DNA of 64,000 nucleotides from Planctomycetota bacterium (GTDB lineage: Bacteria > Planctomycetota > Planctomycetia > Pirellulales > Pirellulaceae): NCBI GenBank assembly GCA_016872775.1, contig VGZA01000012.1, positions 1 to 64,000 on the forward strand. Direction: 5' to 3'. Below the pieces are notes generated by a model, which did no database searches, was not told the origin of the DNA, and was given only the letters and a program-made list of their open reading frames with translations. Shown piece after piece: positions 43,261 through 51,019 of this stretch (position 1 is the first letter of the stretch; every line of letters begins with the position of its first letter). The position numbers and the translations under genes were made by a program.

Positions 43261-43632
43261 GACAATGTCTCCCGTTTCCTCGCCGCGAGTGATCACGTCT
43301 GAGCATGATCGGTTACCCCAACCAGCCATCCAAGCTATGCCAGCCCAGTCAGAGTGTCAAACGGAATGGGTTGCGGGTGCGAATTACGGGGAACGGAGCG
43401 TGTGCCACGGGTGAGGGCCGTCCCGAACCCGTGCCTAAGGGACAGAGCAAACGTTGAGCATTCAGGGCATCGTAGGGTCGGAGAAGCTGAGGCAGAACTC
43501 GTAAACAGCACGGGCTCCGGAGAAGCCCTCAACCGTGGCACTTATAAGCCGGCTCAACACGTCGACAACGACAGCCGCTTCGCTGCCTTCGAATTCGACA
43601 ATTTCCCTGCGGCAACGCCCTGCCACACGGGC
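43261..43632. other. Gene-free gap with repeat cores
   Basis: About 370 bases between the hemerythrin-like gene and the DinB gene. It holds ATTACGGGGAACGG (the reverse complement of the CCGTTCCCCGTAA-type repeat) near 43,383 and an inverted pair GTGCCACGG (about 43,401) / CCGTGGCAC (about 43,533). No coding frame is convincing. Confidence 0.4.
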
Positions 43633-44127
43633 CTAACGAATCTTGAAGAGATTGAATGTCAGGTGAGCCTGGCCCTGGTGGTGGGCTTCGTGGAAGCCGA
43701 TGATATGCAGCACCTCCAGTAAAGTCAGCCCCCGCTCCTTGAAGGCCTCCGGAATCGTCCCCAGCTGATCTTCGCGCAAACCAAGCAGTGTATCGCGCAG
43801 GTGCTCCCGCGAATCGGCCAGAACTTGGCGGATTTCCGCGGGGGTCGGAATCCGATCGTCGGGCGTGCTTCCGCCTCGAAAACGCGGCCAAAGGTCCTTG
43901 AACGCACCCGGCTTGGTCGGACAAAGTCGCTCCGTAGCGAAAATCTCCTCCGTGATCCCCACATGCATCAATTGCCAGCCGATATGGGCTCGACCCGACC
44001 CGGGCCGCCATCCCAAAGCCGTCGACGCATCCGATTCCTTTTCGATTCTCTCCAGCAGTCCCAACGTGCGAACCCGCTGGAAGTCGAAATGCCGAATTAA
44101 AATTCCGATCGTACTCAACGGTCCCAC
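43633..44127 (-). CDS. DinB family protein
   Basis: 164 residues from a GTG start. The four-helix DinB fold carries its three metal His: HIGWQLMHVGITEEIF near 50, and GFHEAHHQGQAHLTFNLFK near the end. DinB-like proteins are metal-binding thiol transferase relatives of unknown target. The gene lies 5 nt after a DUF4919-like gene on the same strand, an operon. Confidence 0.88.
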   Translation of the reverse strand: MGPLSTIGILIRHFDFQRVRTLGLLERIEKESDASTALGWRPGSGRAHIGWQLMHVGITEEIFATERLCPTKPGAFKDLWPRFRGGSTPDDRIPTPAEIRQVLADSREHLRDTLLGLREDQLGTIPEAFKERGLTLLEVLHIIGFHEAHHQGQAHLTFNLFKIR

Positions 44128-44132
44128 GCCTG

Positions 44133-44855
44133 CTAATTATTGATGACAGGTTTGCCCTTCGATGCGGAGCGCGACTTCGACCTCCGCCGACCATTCGCGG
44201 ATCCGCCCGACGCCAACGTGTTGGGAGCGGGCTGCCGTGTCGCCGTTCGTCGAGTCGCGCGTCCTGCCACTCGACTCGCCGCCCGCGTTGGCGTTCTTTT
44301 CGCCAAGTTTTGCCCGATCGCAGCGTCCATCGCAGTTGAATCCTCGCGGGCAATCACCGCATCGAGCTGCAGTAAGTGGAAGTACAACTTGCTGCCATCG
44401 TCGCATTCCAATTCGTCGAGCGTTGACCCGCGAAAATCGATGACCCGCTGGCGGACTGCCTCTCGCCCCATGACAGCGGCAATCATCCGAGCGTCCGTCA
44501 GATAGGTCGACTGAAACGGCGATTTTCTGTCGCCAGTTCCTGTGGCTCCGATCCCACCGATACAGCACTGCGCTCGCGAGCGATAAAAACCCATGCGGGT
44601 TGGATCGCCAACCTCCTCCGCCGCGACCCCTGCCAGAAAATAGAGGCGAGGACTCAGCGGATACCGGTCCACAAGCTCTTCGGCCTGCTCGAGAACCTGG
44701 TCAAACCGCCGCAACTGGAACAGAACTTCCAGTGCCTGAAAATCAAACACGTCGACCGGCGGCGATCCGCCCAATCGAGCAACAGCAACGCGACGAGCCG
44801 CTAAATAGGTTCGCTTGGACGGTCGGCGGAAAAACTGCTCAATTGCGTTCGGCAT
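44133..44855 (-). CDS. DUF4919-like protein
   Basis: 240 residues. A TPR-like start (VFDFQALEVLFQLRRFDQVL, EQAEELVDRYPLSPRLYFLA) is followed by a small beta domain with REAVRQRVIDFRGSTLDELE and LYFHLLQLDAVI, recalling DUF4919. The last 60 residues are Arg/Ser-rich and probably disordered, with a nucleic-acid-binding look. It precedes the DinB gene by 5 nt. Confidence 0.65.
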   Translation of the reverse strand: MPNAIEQFFRRPSKRTYLAARRVAVARLGGSPPVDVFDFQALEVLFQLRRFDQVLEQAEELVDRYPLSPRLYFLAGVAAEEVGDPTRMGFYRSRAQCCIGGIGATGTGDRKSPFQSTYLTDARMIAAVMGREAVRQRVIDFRGSTLDELECDDGSKLYFHLLQLDAVIAREDSTAMDAAIGQNLAKRTPTRAASRVAGRATRRTATRQPAPNTLASGGSANGRRRSKSRSASKGKPVINN

Positions 44856-45112
44856 GCGGCTTAGTTACCACGCCACGGCATCGCACGGAGGCTCACGCTG
44901 CCCTTAGGTTAACCAAGTTTCAATTACTTACAAGTGTCTTTGATCAAGCGTGCGATAAATCGCGGCGGTCATCCCCAGGAGGTCGTACCACCTGTGACAT
45001 CGCGTTCGTAGTGATGACACCCGGTCTGAAATCGCAGTAACGCGCTCGAAGGCGAATCCGATTTCGGTCCCTACTTCGCCCGCGAATTCCGTCACCCAGC
45101 GCCGTCTCTCGT

Positions 45113-45192
45113 ACTCAGCGAAGCGGTACTCCTACTCGGACTCGGACTCGTACATGGGTCGTCGATCGAGTACGAGTACCGCTTCGCTGAGT
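45113..45192. repeat. 19-bp inverted repeat with GAGTAC satellites
   Basis: ACTCAGCGAAGCGGTACTC (45,113-45,131) returns as its exact reverse complement at 45,174-45,192, 42 nt apart. Both the spacer and the flank are filled with shorter ACTCGGACTCG and GAGTACGAGTA blocks. Confidence 0.8.
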
Positions 45193-45441
45193 AGGAGTAC
45201 GAGTAGGGATAGGAGTACGAAAAAAGCACGTCTACCCTACGCTCTTGGTGGGCTGCGGGGCGCCTCGAACCACTCCGCGGTGCTCGTCCGGGCCAAGTAC
45301 GATAAGGAAACTACCGAAAATCGGACGATATTAGCGAATCGGGCGGCCCCAGATAGTTCCGGTCAGCTTTAGGAGCAGCCAAGCGAGGTCTCCAGCTTCC
45401 CCAGCTTGCCGAACTATCGCTTTTCCTTGGCCGTATTACTC

Positions 45442-45453
45442 AACTGATCAGTT
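45442..45453. promoter_or_regulatory. 12-bp palindrome upstream of the His-rich gene
   Basis: AACTGATCAGTT is a perfect palindrome 46 nt before the ATG of the His-rich secreted protein. Its position suits an operator, but no regulator is identified. Confidence 0.3.
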
Positions 45454-45498
45454 CAATTCACTTGACGCGGTGCGGTCGCCAGGAAACAATTGCAACAT

Positions 45499-45972
45499 AT
45501 GAAATGTCTGGACCGTATTGTTGCCGGAATCCTCGCCGCGGTGTTGGCGCTGAATGCTGCGCTGGTGCCGTTGGCGCACGGACCTGGCTGCCATCTGGCC
45601 AGCGGTTCCGCGTCGGGTTGTACGGTCGATTGTGGCTCCAGTCATGGGCATCACGGCCATCGGCATCACCCGCACGCCACCGGAACAAACGGCAGTCGCG
45701 GTTTCGGGGCCCACGATACGTTCGCGACACCGCGCGGCCGTGCCGGAGTCCCGATCATCCAGGGTGGCGGCCGCCACGGCGTGGGTGTCCACGACCATCA
45801 TCTCTGCTTGGCATGCCAGTATCTATCGGAGTTTCAAGCAGCGGTTGCGGCCCCGGCCGGTGCAATGTCGGCCGATGTTGTTTGTGCCTGGATCGGTTTT
45901 CCAGTCCGAGTCGACTCGATTCAGACGTTCTCTCCGTTTTCCGCGCGAGCGCCCCCCGGCAATTTGGCTTAG
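45499..45972 (+). CDS. Small secreted histidine-rich protein
   Basis: 157 residues from the ATG at 45,499. After a signal peptide (IVAGILAAVLALNAALVPLA) come a Cys/His-rich patch (CTVDCGSSHGHHGHRHHPHA) and a second one (VHDHHLCLACQYLSEF). The layout, a hydrophobic leader, clustered His, and HxxCxxC near the middle, resembles DUF2946-like proteins, which are associated with copper or other metals. A metal-binding periplasmic role is inferred. It lies upstream of a DUF1559 gene. Confidence 0.6.
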   Translation: MKCLDRIVAGILAAVLALNAALVPLAHGPGCHLASGSASGCTVDCGSSHGHHGHRHHPHATGTNGSRGFGAHDTFATPRGRAGVPIIQGGGRHGVGVHDHHLCLACQYLSEFQAAVAAPAGAMSADVVCAWIGFPVRVDSIQTFSPFSARAPPGNLA

Positions 45973-46079
45973 TTGCTGCCAATTGTCGCTGAAGCTGGAC
46001 TTCGGGTTCCGGTTTCGTTTTTAATCGCTCGCAGGCCGCATTTGGGAATCGCGGCAGTCTTACTTCGGGAGTCGGGACG

Positions 46080-46973
46080 ATGCATCGTCGCAAGAACACA
46101 GGTTTTACGCTCGTTGAACTACTGGTGGTCATCGCCATTATCGGCATTTTGACCGCCCTTTTACTGCCGGCAGTACAGGCCGCGCGCGAGGCGGCTCGAC
46201 GCACTTCCTGCGTCAATAATCTCAAGCAGATCGGTCTGGCACTGCACCATTACCACGATATCCATCAGTCCTTGCCACCTGGCTGGATGGCGTGGGACGC
46301 CGCCAGCAACCTGCCGCACGTGGAAGACCAACCGGGCTGGGGTTGGGCATCCAGGATCCTACCGGTGATGGAACAAGGCAAATTGCGAGACAACTTGATC
46401 GTTGACACCCTGCCGATCACCGACCCCCGCAATGACGCGGCCAGGGTCTATCTCCTGCCGAATTTTCGCTGCCTCTCGGATGTCGGCAGGCCGACGTTCA
46501 CGCTGCCATTGGAGTCCGATCCGAGCCAAGGTCTGACCGAACTGGCAACCAGTAACTACATCGGCGTTTTCGGGACGATGGAACTCGACGACGTCCTCGG
46601 TTCACCCATCGGCGTGGTGGGGCGCGGGGATGGTTCGTTCTGGCACCACGAGGCATGCCGCTTCGCCGACATTCTGGATGGACTGAGCAACACGTTGGTT
46701 GTTGGTGAACGATCGGCAAGGTACGGGTATTCGACCTGGACCGGCGCTGTGCCGGGTGGCGAAGAATTTCTGCAACGGGTATTGGGCATTACCGATCACC
46801 CGCCGAACCATCCCGGTGCGCACCTGGACGATTTCACCAGCGAACATCCCGCGGGAGTCAATTTCCTGTTAGGGGACGGTTCGGTACGATTGTTCACACC
46901 GTTGATCAATCTCGATGTCTACAAATCGATGGCGACGCGCGCCGGCGGCGAGTCGATTCTGACCGACGATTGA
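46080..46973 (+). CDS. DUF1559 pseudopilin-like protein
   Basis: 297 residues. It starts with a type IV prepilin-like leader and helix (GFTLVELLVVIAIIGILTAL, cleavage after Gly), then AAREAARRTSCVNNLKQIGL and the DUF1559 body, ending with the H-x9-DG motif SEHPAGVNFLLGDGSVRLF. These proteins are numerous in planctomycetes and are thought to be exported and assembled like type II secretion pseudopilins. GGGAG sits 9 nt before the ATG. No secretion genes are adjacent. Confidence 0.94.
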   Translation: MHRRKNTGFTLVELLVVIAIIGILTALLLPAVQAAREAARRTSCVNNLKQIGLALHHYHDIHQSLPPGWMAWDAASNLPHVEDQPGWGWASRILPVMEQGKLRDNLIVDTLPITDPRNDAARVYLLPNFRCLSDVGRPTFTLPLESDPSQGLTELATSNYIGVFGTMELDDVLGSPIGVVGRGDGSFWHHEACRFADILDGLSNTLVVGERSARYGYSTWTGAVPGGEEFLQRVLGITDHPPNHPGAHLDDFTSEHPAGVNFLLGDGSVRLFTPLINLDVYKSMATRAGGESILTDD

Positions 46974-47029
46974 GCGTTTGACCGAATTGCAGGCCGCCGG
47001 CCTGGGCGACGAGGAGGGGCGAGGACGAG

Positions 47030-47962
47030 GTGAGCGGGATGGAGACGTGCCGGCGGGTTGGCGTCATCGGACTTGGTTTGATGGGAACGGCCATCGCCGA
47101 GCGACTACTGGGGGCCGGCTTTGAGGTCGTCGCCTGGAATCGGACGCCCGACAAAATCCTGCCGCTAAGGGACGCGGGAGCGAAGTGGAGCGACAATCCG
47201 TTTCGCGAATGCTCGCGGATCATCCTGAGCCTCTACAACAGCGATGTGGTGGCGGAGGTCCTGTCGCGGTTTGAGGATGCGATGCGTCCAGGCCAGCTGA
47301 TCATCGACACGACCACGGGGGCGCCCAGTGACGCGGAAGCGATGGCCAGGCGCTGCCGTGAACAGAAGGTCTCCTACCTGGAAGCGCCGGTATCGGGTTC
47401 GAGTGCACAACTGCGACGCGGGGAGGCAACGGTGATTGTCGGCGGCGACCTGGCCGCCTATCAAGCCTGTGCCGACTTATGGCCCCTATTCGGCGCCAAG
47501 GTGTTTCACGTCGGAGAAAGCGGCGCCGCGTCGCGAATGAAACTCGTTACAAACCTCGTGCTGGGGTTGAATCGCGCCGCGCTCGCCGAAGGACTGGTAT
47601 TCGCCGAAGCGATCGGCGTGGACGGCGCGCAGGCATTGCAGGTTCTGAAACAGAGCGCCGCCTATTCGACCGTGATGGACATCAAAGGCGGTAAGATGCT
47701 GCAGCATGACTTTGCGCCGCAGGCCAAACTGTCGCAGCATCTGAAGGACGTGCGACTGATCCTGGACGCCGCCAAGGAACACAACGCTGCGCTCTGTCTG
47801 GCGGAGCTCCATCGTGAGTTGCTGGAAGCGGCCGAAACGGCCGGACTGGGCGAACTCGATAATTGCGCCATCATTGAAGCAATCAGGTTGCGCGCGCGAT
47901 CCGCAAACGGATCCTGTTCTCCCTTCTCCACCGGCACTCCGGGAGAAACGGGGCGGGGATGA
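47030..47962 (+). CDS. 3-hydroxyisobutyrate dehydrogenase-family oxidoreductase
   Basis: 310 residues from a GTG (an ATG 3 codons later is an alternative). The Rossmann motif GVIGLGLMGTAIAERLL, the substrate motif EAPVSGSSAQLRRGE, and the Lys motif KLVTNLVLGLNRAALAEGL place it in the beta-hydroxyacid dehydrogenase family (glyoxylate/3-hydroxyisobutyrate/tartronate semialdehyde reductases). It acts in the cytoplasm on a small hydroxy-acid. The C-terminal 20 residues run into a low-complexity stretch. The next frame downstream is an ankyrin protein. Confidence 0.88.
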   Translation: MSGMETCRRVGVIGLGLMGTAIAERLLGAGFEVVAWNRTPDKILPLRDAGAKWSDNPFRECSRIILSLYNSDVVAEVLSRFEDAMRPGQLIIDTTTGAPSDAEAMARRCREQKVSYLEAPVSGSSAQLRRGEATVIVGGDLAAYQACADLWPLFGAKVFHVGESGAASRMKLVTNLVLGLNRAALAEGLVFAEAIGVDGAQALQVLKQSAAYSTVMDIKGGKMLQHDFAPQAKLSQHLKDVRLILDAAKEHNAALCLAELHRELLEAAETAGLGELDNCAIIEAIRLRARSANGSCSPFSTGTPGETGRG

Positions 47963-47998
47963 GCGGCCGGGCAAGACGGGGCGCTACGTTACCGGCCG

Positions 47999-48469
47999 TT
48001 GCTCGATAAAACGACGGGCCGTCGTCGAGCTTCCGCGGAACAATCGACCAGACCAACCCGATGCCTCGATGCAACGCCACTGCATGCCGCGGCGCGCGGA
48101 GATCGAGCGGATCTGATCAAGATTCTGGTGAATTGCGGGATGTCGGCCGATGTTCGCGGAGGATGCGATCAGGCCACCCCCCTGCACCTGGCGGCCTGGA
48201 ACGATTGCCTGGAAGCCGCAAAAGCCCTTGTCGACTCTGGCGCCGACAAGGACGCCAAGTCGGGTAACTTGCATAACAACTCGCCGGCCGGCTGGGCCAT
48301 CGTTGCCGGTTCTGCAAAAGTCTTTGATTACTTGATCGCCACCGGGGCGAAGCACTTCCCCTGGTTTGGCGACGACGCACGCGAAGCCTGCAACGGTCGT
48401 TTCGATGCCATCAGCGCTGCATCGAAGGAACGAAGACGCGAAATTCTGGCGCGACTGAACGCCGAATGA
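47999..48469 (+). CDS. Ankyrin-repeat protein, start uncertain
   Basis: Up to 156 residues if the TTG at 47,999 is the start. ATPLHAAARGDRADLIKILV and ATPLHLAAWNDCLEAAKALV are two clear ankyrin units, followed by a third with SPAGWAIVAGSAKVFDYLIA. No ATG precedes the first repeat, so the 5' end may be missing, and the first 25 residues are poorly conserved in style. It is 36 nt downstream of the dehydrogenase. Confidence 0.65.
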   Translation: MLDKTTGRRRASAEQSTRPTRCLDATPLHAAARGDRADLIKILVNCGMSADVRGGCDQATPLHLAAWNDCLEAAKALVDSGADKDAKSGNLHNNSPAGWAIVAGSAKVFDYLIATGAKHFPWFGDDAREACNGRFDAISAASKERRREILARLNAE

Positions 48470-48519
48470 TTCCGCATTTGCCTTGAGCGAACAAAACGGC
48501 GGACGACATTCCTGGCCGT

Positions 48520-48576
48520 CCATTCTCCGTTCCCCATTCCCCGTAACCCATAACCCTCTGCCCCCGTTCCCCCACG
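48520..48576. repeat. TTCCCC / CCGTAACCCA repeat
   Basis: CATTCTCCGTTCCCCATTCC runs into CCGTAACCCATAACCCTC and CCCCCGTTCCCCCACG. The units match those at 1-41 and 39,101-39,141. It sits 115 bases before the CehA-type gene. Confidence 0.6.
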
Positions 48577-48690
48577 CCCTGCGGTATATTGTTTCGGATG
48601 CCGACGCGACCCTTTACCCTGAACAGCAGCCACACGTAGCCGCCGACGGCGGATCACCGTTCCTCTTCCTTTTGGATGGAGTATGAACTC

Positions 48691-50961
48691 ATGCGCCACG
48701 CGATTGCTTCCGTCGTACCGCTGATTGTTATCCTCTGGAGCGTCGCTCAGGCCGCGGAACCGCCCCGACTGTCACTCGTCGAGCACGTGGAACGGCAGCC
48801 GCTGGTCGCGCAGGTCCAGCGATTGATCGACGCATTGGAGTTCCTCGGCACGCCGCTGAGTAAGTCAGATCGCGCAGCGCTGCAGGCCGCGATGGACGAC
48901 ACCAATGACAAGGCGGCGGTGGCCGGTATTCAAACGGTGTTGGATCCGCTCTGCCTGCTCGCCGTTGAACTCAAGTCCGAGAAGGAACTCGTGGCTCAAA
49001 CCGGCCCAACGAAAAAACAGCTTGTCGAACAGGGCTGGAGCCAGTTTCTGGTGAAGATCCGTAACTCGTCTGACTTGAAGGGAGTCCTTCGCGCTGCCAG
49101 CCCGAACGCGCAACGCCTCGCCGGTTCACCGGCGTCGGAGGTCGAGAATCGCTGGCTCGATCTGCAGATGTTTGACCAGCAGCCGCTGCTGCCGCATTTG
49201 AGTGGCTTGGAGCTGGAATATCGGATCATCCAGCTTTACAGCCGCGACACCGGGCCTCGTGAGGCGGCACTGTCGCTGGAATACGTGGTCCGCGCCGCAA
49301 CGCCCGCGGTTCGCGATACACCTCGACGTCCCGAGGAGGTCACCCGCAGCAATCCGTTGAAAATCCCGTTCGATTGCGCTGCCTCGCACGAAGTGACCTT
49401 TCACGTCGCTGACGAAAACGGCAAGCCAACCACGGCCGCGTTCCTGATTCGCGATCCGCAGGGACGAGTCTACCCTTCCCAGGCCAAGCGTCTCGCTCCG
49501 GACTTCGCCTTCCATCCGCAAATCTACCGCGCGGATGGCGAAAAAGTGAAATTGCCCGTCGGGAACTACTCCATCGATTGCCTGCGCGGTCCGGAATCCA
49601 TTCCCGAATCGAAATCGCTGACGGTCGCCGGACAACCCACCGAGTTTTCCTATCAGGTCCGTCGTTGGGTCGACCCGACGAAGCTGGGATGGTATTCCGG
49701 CGACCATCACATTCACGCGGCCGGCTGCGCCCATTATTCCAATCCGACAGAAGGAGTCCATGCGGACGACATGATGCGACATTGCCTGGGCGAAGATCTG
49801 AAGGTTGGCTGCAATCTGACATGGGGACCGTGCTTCGACTACCAGTTGCAGTTCTTCACCGGCAAAGACGATGCGGTCTCGCAATTTCCCTATCTATTGC
49901 GCTACGATATCGAAGTCTCGGGTTTCGGCTCACACAATTCGGGGCATCTTTGCCTGCTGCGGCTTACGGAACGCAACTATCCCGGCGGTGATTCCAACAA
50001 GCATTGGCCAACGCTGGGATTGAACACGCTCAAATGGGCGAAGCGTCAAGATGCGATTACCGGTCCAGCGCATTCCGCGTCCGGCTTGGCTCCCTCGGCC
50101 GAGCGAATCGAGGGGCCCGACGGTCCCAACAGTCTGCCGAGCTACGCGATTCCACAGTACAACGGCATCGGCGCGAATGAGTACATCGTCGACATCACGC
50201 ACAATGTCCCCGGCAGGGATGGCACGCTGGTCCCCGCCATCGACTTCATCTCCACCATGGATACGAACCGGCAACAAGAATTTAACATGTGGTATCACAC
50301 GCTCAACTGCGGTTTCCGTGTCCGAGCCAGCGGGGAGACCGACTTTCCCTGTATTTCCGGTCAACGGGTTGGTATGGGGCGAGTTTATGTCAAAGTGAAC
50401 GGCAACTTGAACTACGAGGATTGGTGCGAAGGCATCCGGGAAGGACGCAGTTACGTCAGTGATGGGACGAGCCACTTGATGGAGTTTACGGTTCAACCCA
50501 AGGGGAAAGCGAAAGCGTCGGTCCCGGTTGGCTCGCAAGGAAGTGAATTGAAGCTCGACAAACCTTCGACGATTCAGATTACGGCGAAGGGCGCGGCGCG
50601 TTCGGACGGCCGCAAAGTGCCGCTCGAAGTCATCGTCAACGGCTACCCCGTCGCGAAACAAGAGATCATCGCGGACGGTTCGACCCAAGATGTCTCACTG
50701 GAAGTCACGATCGACCATAGCAGTTGGGTCGCATTACGACACTTCCCGTCAGCGCATACGAATCCGGTTTTCGTGCTGGTCGGCGACAAGCCGATCCGAG
50801 CCTCGCGGCGAAGTGCGGAATGGTGCCTGCGTGGCGTCGACCAATGTTGGGCGCAGAAACAACAGTTCTACGCCGCGGCGGAAAAAGACGAAGCAGCGGC
50901 AGCCTACGAACACGCCCGCCGCGCCTACCGAAAAATCCTCGACGAAAGCGAGACCAACTAA
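48691..50961 (+). CDS. CehA/McbA-type metallohydrolase, secreted
   Basis: 756 residues from the ATG with GGATGGAG upstream. A signal peptide (AIASVVPLIVILWSVAQA) is followed by about 300 residues of helical and beta-sandwich sequence without recognised motifs. The PHP-like metal core begins with WYSGDHHIHAAGCAH; a second His pair appears in SHNSGHLCLL. C-terminal parts (FVLVGDKPIRASRRSAEWCL, QKQQFYAAAEKDEAAAAYE) are conserved in planctomycete relatives. CehA-type proteins split esters or amides; the substrate is unknown. The next gene starts 58 nt downstream. Confidence 0.82.
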   Translation: MRHAIASVVPLIVILWSVAQAAEPPRLSLVEHVERQPLVAQVQRLIDALEFLGTPLSKSDRAALQAAMDDTNDKAAVAGIQTVLDPLCLLAVELKSEKELVAQTGPTKKQLVEQGWSQFLVKIRNSSDLKGVLRAASPNAQRLAGSPASEVENRWLDLQMFDQQPLLPHLSGLELEYRIIQLYSRDTGPREAALSLEYVVRAATPAVRDTPRRPEEVTRSNPLKIPFDCAASHEVTFHVADENGKPTTAAFLIRDPQGRVYPSQAKRLAPDFAFHPQIYRADGEKVKLPVGNYSIDCLRGPESIPESKSLTVAGQPTEFSYQVRRWVDPTKLGWYSGDHHIHAAGCAHYSNPTEGVHADDMMRHCLGEDLKVGCNLTWGPCFDYQLQFFTGKDDAVSQFPYLLRYDIEVSGFGSHNSGHLCLLRLTERNYPGGDSNKHWPTLGLNTLKWAKRQDAITGPAHSASGLAPSAERIEGPDGPNSLPSYAIPQYNGIGANEYIVDITHNVPGRDGTLVPAIDFISTMDTNRQQEFNMWYHTLNCGFRVRASGETDFPCISGQRVGMGRVYVKVNGNLNYEDWCEGIREGRSYVSDGTSHLMEFTVQPKGKAKASVPVGSQGSELKLDKPSTIQITAKGAARSDGRKVPLEVIVNGYPVAKQEIIADGSTQDVSLEVTIDHSSWVALRHFPSAHTNPVFVLVGDKPIRASRRSAEWCLRGVDQCWAQKQQFYAAAEKDEAAAAYEHARRAYRKILDESETN

Positions 50962-51019
50962 TCACGAAAGCAGAGTGGGTCCCTACGAACTCCCTTCTAA
51001 CTTTAAACTTCCCAAATAT

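Larger units (their letters stand above)
44856..45498. other. Long intergenic region with large palindrome
   Basis: This 640-base gap between divergent genes holds the 19-bp inverted repeat at 45,113-45,192, an inverted GATAGTTC / GAACTATC pair near 45,352 and 45,412, and a palindrome at 45,442-45,453. No coding frame is convincing. Confidence 0.45.
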
